Shown one piece after another: positions 45,711 through 55,013 of a stretch of 64,000 bases of DNA. The notes beneath the pieces were generated by a model. The model was not told the DNA's origin, ran no database searches, and saw only the letters and a program-made list of their open reading frames with translations. Source of the DNA: Methylocapsa acidiphila B2 (GTDB lineage: Bacteria; Pseudomonadota; Alphaproteobacteria; Rhizobiales; Beijerinckiaceae); assembly GCF_000427445.1 (NCBI RefSeq), contig NZ_KE386496.1:1426001-1490000 (forward strand), in the 5' to 3' direction. Both the position numbers and the translations under genes were made by a program. The first letter of the stretch is position 1. Each line of letters starts with the position of its first letter.

Positions 45711-47672
45711 TTAATAATTCGGCGTCGTTGTGCTGCCTGAGCCATTGTTGGTTAGCGCCATAGAGAGTTTGTTGTTAACGACGACATTGTTGCTCGTGCC
45801 AGACTCGATAATGATCGAATAGGTTGATGTTCCAACGTCAATTTTATTTCCTTCGACGAACATTGCGCTGTCAAAAAGGGCTATACCAGCAGTTCCGCCT
45901 GTCATGGAGACGTGATTATCCTGCACCCGTGCGTTTGCCGTCGATAACGACATCGCATATATTCCAGAACCCACGGCCGGATTCAGTATATTATCTATGA
46001 CGTCAACAACCCCGCCATTTATTATGGCGTCCATATACACACATCTACTTGTTTGATTATAGAATAAATTGGAGCGAATGGCTATATTATTGACGTAGGG
46101 CGGATTTATCGCACCAAGAGGGCCGAAGTTGATGCCGACACTGCCATTAGTAAATTGATTGCCAGCGATAACGACGTTGCTAAGCGACGTATCAGTTGAC
46201 GATCCAATCCCACCAAAAGCCAATGCGTTAGCAGCGTTAGATACATGCAAATCGAAAATATTGTTCGTAATATTGAGGTTGTACGCACTATTGATTTGGC
46301 ACGGCGTGTTAAAGATATAATTACCGTCGATCATTATGTTGGTCGGATACGTGCCCGCGAGCGTCAGCGAAACACCTGACGCGGTAGCCGTTGCATTCAC
46401 GGGCCTAAACCCGCGGTCGCCAATTGTAATTTGCGTGCCCGCAAGATTAGCCCCGATAGTGATTGAGCCGGCCGGAATACCCGAGCCGGAAATCGACAAA
46501 CCGATGAGGGTCGTCAAAGACAAACCGGCGGGCATGGAGAAGCTGCTAATATAATGGCTTCCCGAGGTTGTGTTCCCGGAGCCGGAATATAACGAGAGCG
46601 GAGAGTTCGTCCATGTCAAGTTCATATTGCTACAATCGTAAATAAAGTTCTCCTTGATCATCACCCCAAAAACCGCGTTTGGAGCAGATCCGCCAAGGGC
46701 AAGGAAGGCCGATGTTGTCGAGTTTCTAATGATATTGCCGCGGATAAGCGTTCCGATGCTATTTGCGGTTTGAAACAAACCAACACCAGAAACTCCGGCG
46801 CCGAGATAGTTATTTATAATTCTGGCGTCGCGTATAAAGGCGGAAAAACAAATGTTTCCCCCGCTATGGCCAACGACGGCGCCTTGTAAATTTGTGTTTT
46901 CGATATGGTTCCCCTCGACCAAAGGAGAAATGCTGCCGCTAAAATGGATGCCGTTTCCATTGATATTGCAAATTTTGTTGTGAATATACCGATTGCCAGA
47001 ATCGACCGGATTACTCGATGCTAGCTCAGTCTGGCCCTCCTGAATTGCGTCTCCAGGCGAGTCGTGGATGAAGCACGTCTGAACTACGTTGTTATAACCA
47101 CGCGAGTAAATGTCTATCGTCACTTCCCAACGATTGAACGTATAGTTTGATGCATTGCCGTCGATCTCCAAGTCCCTGACCGTGCATCCGTCGAAAAGTT
47201 GCAGCAAGTAAAACGACAGGTAGGCGGATGTCGTGCCGGAAGCGGAGATGCCGAATGTCGAGGCAAAAGTGATAAGGTTCCCGCTGATCTCCGTGATGAC
47301 ATTATTGCCAGTGACGTTATCGTAAGTTGAGCCATTTAGAATACAGATGCTCTGCCCGACCTCGAACCCGGATGCGTCCGCCACTGTGATCTGCTTTGTG
47401 ACGCCAGCGGTTATCGTCGTGGTGAAGGTTGTCGAGAACTGCGCCGCACGCTTTAGTGTCGCGCCGTGACCGTACAAATGTTGCGGTTTGCCAGGCTGGC
47501 CGGTGTAATAGGCTTGGTTAAGTATCAAAGATTTAGAGACAAGATACGTCTTTCCGGTAGAAAGAGCCATGCTGTTTCCAGTGGCGAGCGCCGCAAGCAG
47601 CGCGTTGCTGTCGTCTGTGACACCATCGCCAACTGCTCCGTACTCATCCGCACAAACGACACCGCATATCAT
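45711..47672 (-). CDS. Right-handed beta-helix protein (pectate-lyase/GH28-like), no signal peptide
   Basis: 653 residues. The N-terminal EYGAVGDGVTDDSNALLAAL is the pectate-lyase-3 superfamily motif shared with phage tailspikes and polysaccharide lyases. A long parallel beta-helix follows, seen as repeated N/G/I-rich coils (NRYIHNKICNINGNGIHFSG, GNHIENTNLQGAVVGHSGGN, GTLIRGNIIRNSTTSAFLAL). The start is firm: ATG 47672 with AAGGAG 9 bases upstream. The N-terminus MICGVVCADEYGAVGDG has no signal peptide, odd for a bacterial lyase. AT-richer than neighbours. Likely acts on the local polysaccharide, but catalytic residues cannot be assigned by eye. Confidence 0.82.
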   Translation of the reverse strand: MICGVVCADEYGAVGDGVTDDSNALLAALATGNSMALSTGKTYLVSKSLILNQAYYTGQPGKPQHLYGHGATLKRAAQFSTTFTTTITAGVTKQITVADASGFEVGQSICILNGSTYDNVTGNNVITEISGNLITFASTFGISASGTTSAYLSFYLLQLFDGCTVRDLEIDGNASNYTFNRWEVTIDIYSRGYNNVVQTCFIHDSPGDAIQEGQTELASSNPVDSGNRYIHNKICNINGNGIHFSGSISPLVEGNHIENTNLQGAVVGHSGGNICFSAFIRDARIINNYLGAGVSGVGLFQTANSIGTLIRGNIIRNSTTSAFLALGGSAPNAVFGVMIKENFIYDCSNMNLTWTNSPLSLYSGSGNTTSGSHYISSFSMPAGLSLTTLIGLSISGSGIPAGSITIGANLAGTQITIGDRGFRPVNATATASGVSLTLAGTYPTNIMIDGNYIFNTPCQINSAYNLNITNNIFDLHVSNAANALAFGGIGSSTDTSLSNVVIAGNQFTNGSVGINFGPLGAINPPYVNNIAIRSNLFYNQTSRCVYMDAIINGGVVDVIDNILNPAVGSGIYAMSLSTANARVQDNHVSMTGGTAGIALFDSAMFVEGNKIDVGTSTYSIIIESGTSNNVVVNNKLSMALTNNGSGSTTTPNY

Positions 47673-47901
47673 TTCACGCGCTCCTTAAAAGGCTGACTGA
47701 AAGAGAAATGGGTGATTTCAAGGGGTAGTGATTCCGTCAAATTTGCGAAGATTCGATGGAGACCGCGATTGACATTCGAAGTGAGTGAACCGCCATGCCC
47801 CTCCCTCGGTTAAGGCTTTTCTTAACGCAGACGTCGGCCACCCGAACTCCGAAGCTCGGACTAAGAACTGAGCCACGAAATGGCTATCGCTATTATGACA
47901 A

Positions 47902-49068
47902 TTATTTGTTACGAGACTGAGAAAGCGCGGAGTGAATCGCCTCGGCGTAGCGATGGATAACGATGCGCTCATCGAACCCTTGCTCCATCTTGAGGCGTCC
48001 TGCTCGCCCCATCTGCTTGCGCATTTGGGGCGAGAGAGACAACATTTCGCGCATGCGCATTGCAAGATGGCCCGAGTCTCTAATGCTACATAGCAAACCG
48101 TTAACGCCATGTTCCACAACATCTCGGCACCCCGGCGCGTCGGCGGCGATCAGCGGCGTTGCCATGGCGGCCGCTTCGATAAGCGTGCGCGGCGTTCCTT
48201 CCGGATAGTAAGAAGGTAACACCACGCAGTCGGCGGCCGCGATGGCCGGACGAACATCATCGGTCACCCCGAGATATTCGACAACCCCTTCCCTCACCCA
48301 GCCCTCAATCACCGTCCTATCGACCATCGCGGGGCTTTTGACGTCAACGAAGCCTAAAAGAGTGCAAATGATCCGATGATGTTCCGCCTTCAAGGTCCTC
48401 GCCGCTTCCACAAATTCCCCGACCCCTTTTTCCCACAACAAGCGGCCAATCAGCAGGAACCGGAATTCCGGGCAGTGCGCCGCGGGCGGAGCCGCGTCCG
48501 GGTGGAACTTCGTAAGATTTACGCCGGAGCCGGGCAAAAGCTCTGCCTGTTCAAGCCTTACGATGCTTCGGTCGATAAACAGCGCGCGATCATCGCCATT
48601 TTGAAAAAACACACGATGCGATCGCGCGAGCGCCAACCGATACAAGATGTCAGCAACCCACCATAGCGCACCGTTTCCGGAGAATGCCGCCCCAAGGCCG
48701 GTAATATTATTGATAACAGGAATGCCAAGACCATGCGCAGCGAGAGAGCCATATATATTGGGCTTGATCGTGTAGCCAAGATATATGTTTGGGCGAATGT
48801 CACGCAGTCGCTTCAAATAGGCTGTAAACAACGCTGCGTCTGTCATCGGATTGATGCCATTGGGGTCGATGGCGATTGGCACGAAACGGCAGCCCATTTC
48901 CGTGATCCGCGGCGTGTATTCATCACGGGGCGCCAACACTACAACCTCGTAACCGACGGAACGCAATGCCGCCACCAGCCCGGAACGGAAATTGACTATG
49001 TTCCAAGACGAGTTCACTGAAATAACTATGCGGTTGGGGCCGGGTCGTGCAATTGCCATGCTCTTCAC
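47902..49068 (-). CDS. GT4 family glycosyltransferase
   Basis: 388 residues of GT-B fold. The N-terminal acceptor half includes ITGLGAAFSGNGALWWVADI and RVFFQNGDDRALFIDRSIVR, reminiscent of capsule glycosyltransferases of the PglA/WcaA type. The C-terminal donor half has FRFLLIGRLLWEKGVGEFVE and the E-x7-E region YYPEGTPRTLIEAAAMATPL. Start GTG 49068 or ATG 49059; neither has a strong ribosome site. Adds a sugar to the lipid-linked repeat unit at the inner membrane, by inference. Confidence 0.9.
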   Translation of the reverse strand: MKSMAIARPGPNRIVISVNSSWNIVNFRSGLVAALRSVGYEVVVLAPRDEYTPRITEMGCRFVPIAIDPNGINPMTDAALFTAYLKRLRDIRPNIYLGYTIKPNIYGSLAAHGLGIPVINNITGLGAAFSGNGALWWVADILYRLALARSHRVFFQNGDDRALFIDRSIVRLEQAELLPGSGVNLTKFHPDAAPPAAHCPEFRFLLIGRLLWEKGVGEFVEAARTLKAEHHRIICTLLGFVDVKSPAMVDRTVIEGWVREGVVEYLGVTDDVRPAIAAADCVVLPSYYPEGTPRTLIEAAAMATPLIAADAPGCRDVVEHGVNGLLCSIRDSGHLAMRMREMLSLSPQMRKQMGRAGRLKMEQGFDERIVIHRYAEAIHSALSQSRNK

Positions 49069-49755
49069 CGATTACGAGCGCTCACTTGAGCGCGGAGCAA
49101 AAACGAGGGTTTTCTAAAAAATTGAAAATGCTAAACAAGCCGATATTGGCCGCTTGCTGCGAGAGGTCCCTCCCGGAAATCGAGTCTCTAGAATGCCCGG
49201 CGGACAGTCGCGGGCGTCGGCAAGAAAAATCATTCGACGATTCTTGACGTAATTCTCTCAATAGAGTTGCGAGCTTCGTCCCATCAGCGCAACCCAGTGC
49301 GTAAGAAGAGCGACGGAGGTCGCTTCGTTCATGGGCCGCAGTTGCTGCGGCGAAACTCTATAGACCCGCCTTTTCGAATTTCCAAACTCAATGCCCTGGC
49401 TTGCCGCGGTAGAGAGCGGAACAACATAGGCTGCCGGGTGTATCTCGGCCCTGAACGGTATCGCCAATACGTCGGTGCGTACCCCCGGCATGGACTACAC
49501 CGAACTGAACTGCGACACACGGCTGGGAGCGGTTCGACGCCTTAGAGCGACATCGCGGCCGGCTATCAAGTCCCTTTTTAGCTATGATGGGCCTTTTTCA
49601 AACAATTTCACTTCCTCAACCGCCGCACGTCGTGCACTGCATCGAAATATTTCTTCGGTAGTTTCTCATGGATCAACCCTCATGAGCCAGCGAAAGCCTC
49701 AGCCCCAAAGGGGAAAAGCTCTTCGATATACGGATGCAGGAACGGGGACGCTCGC
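49069..49755. other. Long stretch between glycosyltransferase and asnB-like gene
   Basis: 687 bp. One minus frame at 49258-49491 encodes 77 residues ending RRVYRVSPQQLRPMNEATSV, ALLTHWVALMGRSSQLY. It is fairly protein-like but has no match I know and no good start; it may be a decayed gene tail. The rest shows stops in all frames. The promoter for the glycosyltransferase should lie near 49070-49130. Confidence 0.4.
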
Positions 49756-51723
49756 CTAGCTTTCCCGCTCCAGCCACGCCTGAAACATCAGCACGTCCCA
49801 CAAATGGTACTGCCAATTATGCTGACCAGACTGGTGCTCGTCCCATTTGCGGCGTATCGGCTCGGCGTAAAAATAGCCCTCCCGCCGCAACCGTTGTTCG
49901 TTGAGCAGGCCTTCCGCCCAATCGCGCAGGGGACCGCGCAGCCAATCATCGATCGGCACGCCAAAACCCATCTTCGGCCGCTCGATTAAGTCCGGGGGAA
50001 CATGCTTGTAGAGCACCTGCCGCAAAATCCATTTGCTCTCCCCCTTGCGCATCTTCATGCGCAAGGGAAGCCGCCAGGCGAATTCCAACACGCGATGGTC
50101 CAAAAACGGAACGCGGGTCTCGAGGGAAACGCCCATCGCCGCCCGGTCCACCTTGACCAGAATGTCGTCCGGCAAATAGCTGAGCGAATCCGCCGCCATC
50201 ATCCGATCCTCAAAACTCTCGAAGCTGTCCGCCTTTTTCAGCAAGGACATCAGCGAAGGGGACTCCGTCGCCCCCATTACTGTGTCGGTCGGACGTCTCC
50301 AATGTGAAATGAGCCCATCGTAGATGTCGTCCGCGCTTGTTGCAGAAAAAATTTCCGCCAATTTATGAATTTTGTGTCCAAAGTGCGTGGAGCGAAACCG
50401 CTGCGGCAAAATGTGTGAGGCCTTCTCGTAGATTTTGTCCCAGAAAGAGGGAGAGGCCGCCGAAAGAAAGCTCGCAACCTTGCATCGAGCTGGTCCAGGC
50501 AATTTTCCGGCCCACGCCCAAAGAGTGCGCGCCAGAAGGTAGCGCGTATAGCCGCCGAACAGCTCGTCTCCCGCATCGCCAGACAGGGAAACGGTAACAT
50601 GCTTTCGAGCCATTTGCGAAACCAAATAGGTCGGAATCTGCGACGAATCGGAAAATGGCTCATCATACAGGGCAGGCAACAGCGGGATTACCTCCATCGC
50701 CCGCTTGGGCGAGACATATAGCTCCGTATGCTGGGTGCCCAAATGTTTGGCGACGGCCCTCGCGTACTTTGCTTCATTGTATGCGCTTTCATCGAAGCCG
50801 ATGGTGAAAGTTTTGATCGGCTGTGAAGACTGCGCCTGCATCAAAGCCACGACAGTGGAAGAATCGACGCCGCCGGAGAGGAACGCCCCTAACGGAACGT
50901 CGGCCAGCATTTGGTTAGATACGGATCGACGCAACAACGCCTCGAGCGCTTCGACGGCTTCGCTGTCGCTTCCAGTGAACGGATTCGCAAGAGCGCTTTC
51001 CGCCGCTTCACAAAATGACCAATAGACGACGGGATCGTCAAAGGCGGCGCTCGACGCCGTAACGCGCAGCAACATTCCTGGCTTGAGCTTTCGAACGCCC
51101 TTGTATATGGAATATGGTGCCGGGATGTAACTGTGCTTCAACAACAGGGCCACGGCGTCGCGGTCAATTTCGCCCCGGAAAGCGGGATGCGCCTTGATCA
51201 CTTTCAACTCCGAGCCGAAGAGGAAGACGCCATTGCACCAACCGTAATACAGGGGCTTCTCGCCCATTCGGTCGCGGGCCAGAACGAGCTCCCGCCGCTG
51301 CTTGTCCCAGAGCGCTATGGCGAACATTCCGACGGATCTTTTTAGCGTCGTCTCGACGCCCCACACGTCGAACCCCGCTAGCAAGGTTTCCGTGTCGGAA
51401 TGCCCGCGCCAGCCAATACTTTGGCTTTTTTTTTCGAGAGCGGCGTCAAGTTCCATGCGCAGTTCGACGTGGTTGTAAATCTCGCCGTTAAAAATGATGA
51501 CGAATCGACCCGAAGGCGAGATCATCGGCTGACGCCCGGCCGGCGACAAATCAACAACCGCTAGGCGGCGATGCGCCAGACCTATCCCGGCGTCCGCATC
51601 AGTCCAAATTCCGCAGCTGTCCGGTCCTCGATGGGCGATGGCCGCCCCCATCCGGTTCAATAGGGAAGGCCATTCGTCCGGCCCAACGCCTCCCGATCCA
51701 AGGAAGCCCGCGACGCCGCACAT
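49756..51723 (-). CDS. Asparagine synthase (glutamine-hydrolysing) family amidotransferase, second paralogue
   Basis: 655 residues. MCGVAGFLGSGG gives the Cys2 nucleophile; AHRGPDSCGIW and FNGEIYNHVEL are glutaminase motifs. FLSGGVDSSTVVALM is the ATP pyrophosphatase loop and SLSGDAGDELFGGYTRYLLA the synthetase signature. In exopolysaccharide loci such proteins usually amidate uronic acids. The ATG overlaps the stop of the methyltransferase gene upstream (ATGA), so both are in one operon. Clearly divergent from the paralogue at 13579-15444. Confidence 0.92.
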   Translation of the reverse strand: MCGVAGFLGSGGVGPDEWPSLLNRMGAAIAHRGPDSCGIWTDADAGIGLAHRRLAVVDLSPAGRQPMISPSGRFVIIFNGEIYNHVELRMELDAALEKKSQSIGWRGHSDTETLLAGFDVWGVETTLKRSVGMFAIALWDKQRRELVLARDRMGEKPLYYGWCNGVFLFGSELKVIKAHPAFRGEIDRDAVALLLKHSYIPAPYSIYKGVRKLKPGMLLRVTASSAAFDDPVVYWSFCEAAESALANPFTGSDSEAVEALEALLRRSVSNQMLADVPLGAFLSGGVDSSTVVALMQAQSSQPIKTFTIGFDESAYNEAKYARAVAKHLGTQHTELYVSPKRAMEVIPLLPALYDEPFSDSSQIPTYLVSQMARKHVTVSLSGDAGDELFGGYTRYLLARTLWAWAGKLPGPARCKVASFLSAASPSFWDKIYEKASHILPQRFRSTHFGHKIHKLAEIFSATSADDIYDGLISHWRRPTDTVMGATESPSLMSLLKKADSFESFEDRMMAADSLSYLPDDILVKVDRAAMGVSLETRVPFLDHRVLEFAWRLPLRMKMRKGESKWILRQVLYKHVPPDLIERPKMGFGVPIDDWLRGPLRDWAEGLLNEQRLRREGYFYAEPIRRKWDEHQSGQHNWQYHLWDVLMFQAWLERES

Positions 51724-52634
51724 CAGTCATCCCCTCTGCGACGAAGCACCGCGTCAAAGCCGCTTACTGTTAGCTCTGAATCCGGCATGCTACGAAAGCG
51801 TTCAGCTAAGGCGTCCCGCTTGATTGGTAATCTTTCCCAGCGTGCGACGCGCGGCACATCGCATTGAAATCCCGTCTGTTGAAACAGACTTATCATTTCG
51901 GTGAAGCGAATCCTGTTCGTGTAAAAACCGGAGGACTGAAACAGCGGATGCTCCCATATCGTTTCTGAAAAACGCAAGTTGTTCAATCCTCCACCTAAAT
52001 GATCCTTGAGGTCCACTCGGTGCACGCAGACGCCGCCGGGCTTGACGATCCGCCGCGACTCCACAACGAGCGCCTCGAACTCGCTCTTTCGCACATGTTC
52101 GAGAACGGCGTTCGAAAAACAGAAGTCCACCGAGCTGTCCGGAATTTGTTTTAGCGAGCACACGCTTTCGGTCAAATAGGCACCGTGGACCTGCCGTAAC
52201 CGTTCGTGGATATCGCTTTCGGGGTCAAAGCTTGGCGCCTCGTATCCCTGAGCGCGCAGAAAATCTCCAAGGCGCTGATAGGCGCCGACCTCCCTGGCGG
52301 CGAAGGCTCCCGAATCCACGAGCCAAGAGCGGGTGGCGCCCAAAACATTGGCGATGAAAGCGGTGAACAACGTGTCGCCAGGACCAAGTTCGAGAAACCC
52401 GAAGTCTTCGCCTGGTCTGATCTTCAGCCGCGCGCCGTCGAAGATCCCTGCCGTCCGGGCATGGATAATGAAGGTTCGCAGTGCTTTTTCGGGGTCGTCC
52501 ATGTCCCCGTGCTCAAACAGGCGCAGCCGCTTCCAAAACTGATAGGGAAGCGGGAGGCGGGAGAGCGCTATTTTCGCGGCAATCCGCAACCACCACGGCG
52601 TCGTCCGTTTTAACTGCTGCCAAGCTTCACTCAT
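51723..52634 (-). CDS. Class I SAM-dependent methyltransferase
   Basis: 303 residues. The SAM loop is DFGFLELGPGDTLFTAFIAN, and post-motifs are SSVDFCFSNAVLEHVRKSEF and VKPGGVCVHRVDLKDHLGGG. ATG 52634 (MSEAWQQLKRTTPWW) overlaps the end of the glycosyltransferase gene by 8 bases; the frame is open 10 codons further. Probably methylates a sugar of the polysaccharide or its carrier-linked precursor. Confidence 0.85.
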   Translation of the reverse strand: MSEAWQQLKRTTPWWLRIAAKIALSRLPLPYQFWKRLRLFEHGDMDDPEKALRTFIIHARTAGIFDGARLKIRPGEDFGFLELGPGDTLFTAFIANVLGATRSWLVDSGAFAAREVGAYQRLGDFLRAQGYEAPSFDPESDIHERLRQVHGAYLTESVCSLKQIPDSSVDFCFSNAVLEHVRKSEFEALVVESRRIVKPGGVCVHRVDLKDHLGGGLNNLRFSETIWEHPLFQSSGFYTNRIRFTEMISLFQQTGFQCDVPRVARWERLPIKRDALAERFRSMPDSELTVSGFDAVLRRRGDD

Positions 52635-53766
52635 TCTTTGCCAACTCTTCGTAAAACGCCTCATATTGCCGCGTGATTTCGTCGATTGCGAAAAACTCGG
52701 TGACCCGCACGCGGGCGCGCCGTCCTAGCTCCAAACGCCGCTCCTGCGGCATTTGGAGCAGTTCAACAACAGCTTTCACCAGCCCCTCCAGGTCGCCTGG
52801 GGCGATCGCGCGACCAGTGTCGCCGACGATATAGGCGGAATCGCCGACGTCGGTCGTAACGCACGGCGTCGCGCAAGCCATCGCCTCCCCCAGCACGTTC
52901 GGGAACGCCTCCCCAAAGGTGGAAGCGGACACCAAGACGTCAAACGCCGCCATTAGCCTCGGAGTGTCGACGCGGTGGCCGAGCAAACGCACATGATCCC
53001 TTATTTCGGCAGCGGCGATCGCCTCCGTCAGTTCTGAATTGGTGGCGTCCACCCCCCAGCCGGCCAGCGCGAAACAGACATCGGGCAGGATTTCGACGAT
53101 CCCTTTAGCAGCCTTGATGAAGCCGAGGTGGTTCTTCTGCTTGTGATATCGCCCGACGAGACCAATAAGTTGCGCATCCAGCGCCACGGCCAGCTCCTCG
53201 CGCAGCGAGGCGCGGGCGTCGGGATCCGGAATAAAGCAGCGCAAATTAAATCCGTTGGGGATCACGAGGCTTCTGTCGCCAGCGTAACCTAGCTGGATGT
53301 GCAACGACTTCGACGCCTCCGAACAGAAGACGATGCGCTTTGGAGCCCAATGCGAAAGCAGCGCATTGATACGCAATAACAGGTGGGTCGATGCTTTGGT
53401 TTCGACGCGCGAAAGGCCGCCGTTACGGACGCACCAGGCCACGGCGTTCAAGCCTGCAAGGCGCGCGGCGAGGCCGCCGACGAGATCAGCATGATACATC
53501 CAGCAATGGACAACATCCGGTTGCCACTCTTTCAGGCACCGCACGAGATCCGAAAATGCCCATGGACCGGCGAACTTCCTCTTATTAAAGCCGAGCGCTT
53601 TGACAGGAACGCCGAGCGCCTTGATGCACGGGCCAATCTGCCCTTCAGTGGTCAGCGAGATCACCGAAGGCTGGAAGCGGCTGCGATCGATATTCTCCAA
53701 AAGCTTCAAGAGCATTGTTTCGGCGCCGCCGGGAGCAAGGCCGGTTATGACAAATGTCAGTTTCAT
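52627..53766 (-). CDS. GT4 family glycosyltransferase
   Basis: 379 residues. Starts MKLTFVITGLAPGGAETMLL, the classic GT4 glycine-rich entry, and has QLIGLVGRYHKQKNHLGFIK and STFGEAFPNVLGEAMACATP, the donor-binding EX7E region. Start ATG 53766 agrees with the family; the frame is open to 53823. Part of the operon with the downstream methyltransferase and asnB-like genes. Confidence 0.92.
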   Translation of the reverse strand: MKLTFVITGLAPGGAETMLLKLLENIDRSRFQPSVISLTTEGQIGPCIKALGVPVKALGFNKRKFAGPWAFSDLVRCLKEWQPDVVHCWMYHADLVGGLAARLAGLNAVAWCVRNGGLSRVETKASTHLLLRINALLSHWAPKRIVFCSEASKSLHIQLGYAGDRSLVIPNGFNLRCFIPDPDARASLREELAVALDAQLIGLVGRYHKQKNHLGFIKAAKGIVEILPDVCFALAGWGVDATNSELTEAIAAAEIRDHVRLLGHRVDTPRLMAAFDVLVSASTFGEAFPNVLGEAMACATPCVTTDVGDSAYIVGDTGRAIAPGDLEGLVKAVVELLQMPQERRLELGRRARVRVTEFFAIDEITRQYEAFYEELAKNE

Positions 53767-53929
53767 TCTGATTTTCTGCTCAGCGTGCTGGTTCTTGCCC
53801 AAGTAGAGAGAAATAGCAGTCACACCGCATCCTTGCTGCGAACGACGACGGACAACGCAACGGAGAGATCTTCGTCTCTCCCCTGCCGCAGCTCAGCGCA
53901 CATTCCGGCTTTGCGCCCGCGCACTTCCG

Positions 53930-54790
53930 CTAACAGAAGCTCCTGCACTTGGGATCAATAACCTCATAGCGCTTCGGCTTCTCGATGGCGCCGAGGCCGA
54001 CCAGGTCCGCGACGATAATGCGGCGCCCAGGCAAGGCGTCACGATAACGGCTTAAAGGGACCCGGTTCGGATAGGGAGAACCACCTGTCATTAGCGAATA
54101 TAGCGCGGTGGGAATATCCATGAACTTCAGCACCGGGAAACCGTAACCGGTGAATATCCCGTGGTCAGGTAAAGCCACCTTGTGAATCGTCGTTCCGTCT
54201 GGATTGAGCGCGTCATACATCCGCCGCAGCGAAAGTACGGGATTCGTGACGTGCTCCATGAAGGCGCGCGAGACGATGAAATCATAGCCGCGATTGTCCA
54301 AGAAAGGGAGTTCCGCCAAAGCCCGCTGTCCATAGTGCCGCCAGACGCGGTGGATGTCCTCTTCCCTCGGCAATGATGCAAAATTCGCCAGCGCCGGCGT
54401 CTCGGCGATCAGCGCCGCGATGATGCGCTCCTGTTGTTTCAGAACGCGTTTCGAGTAGAAGCGGTCGACGAGATCGACGCGCTCCGCGCCGTCGGCGAGC
54501 ATCAGCAGCGTGACGCCGCATTTGTCGCCGGGGCCGACCTCGGCGATGCGTCCGCTGAACCTGAGTTTTCCAGCCTGGGTCAGGTATTCCTGCTAGACTT
54601 CCCGGATATAGTCCAACGACTCGGACAGTTCGAGCGTCGCATGCGTTGTTCCAAAACTACTGGCTAAGTCTACGAGCAGCAACCTCAGATTGCCGAGCTG
54701 GTTGGCAACGACATAGAGGAGATAACTGTCGAGGGTTATCCTGAGAAGGCGAGGTTCAAGCAGGCAGTGGCCGGCCAACAGCCCAGTCAT
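53930..54790 (-). pseudogene. SAM-dependent methyltransferase interrupted by an in-frame amber codon
   Basis: One frame, read from about 54790: MTGLLAGHCLLEPRLLRITL to LELSESLDYIREV, then TAG at 54593-54595, then QEYLTQAGKLRFSGRIAEVG, PGDKCGVTLLMLADG to VIDPKCRSFC and TAA. The two parts read without any shift, and the SAM loop AEVGPGDKCGV follows the stop. From memory, relatives have EVY-DYL--AG here, so TAG replaces a Tyr codon (TAC to TAG, one change). The 5' end is unclear: a frame just upstream begins MKAVIFGAGGSAVVASILAR, a different protein start, so the region may be a join. Probably inactive unless read through. Confidence 0.7.
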
Positions 54791-55013
54791 TTTTCGCTTC
54801 TCCGCAACGGTGTGAAGGCCGGCTGCATTTGCGACGGCGGGCCAGGATGGAAGCGACCACAGCGCTACCGCCAGCCCCAAAGATTACGGCCTTCATAGGC
54901 AAGCATCATCGGCAACTGAAGAACAGCACGGGTTCGCGATATAACGTCATAGCCGTCCTCGTAAGCTGGCTCAACCGAGCCATCAACGCTCTGCACCTAA
55001 AGGAGCCCATCCT

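Noticed and set aside
53930-54790. Genome-wide amber recoding as explanation for the TAG-interrupted genes
   Set aside because: Several intact core and cluster genes end in TAG (3652, 20631, 30680), and other remnants are broken by TGA or frameshifts, so ordinary decay explains the pattern better.
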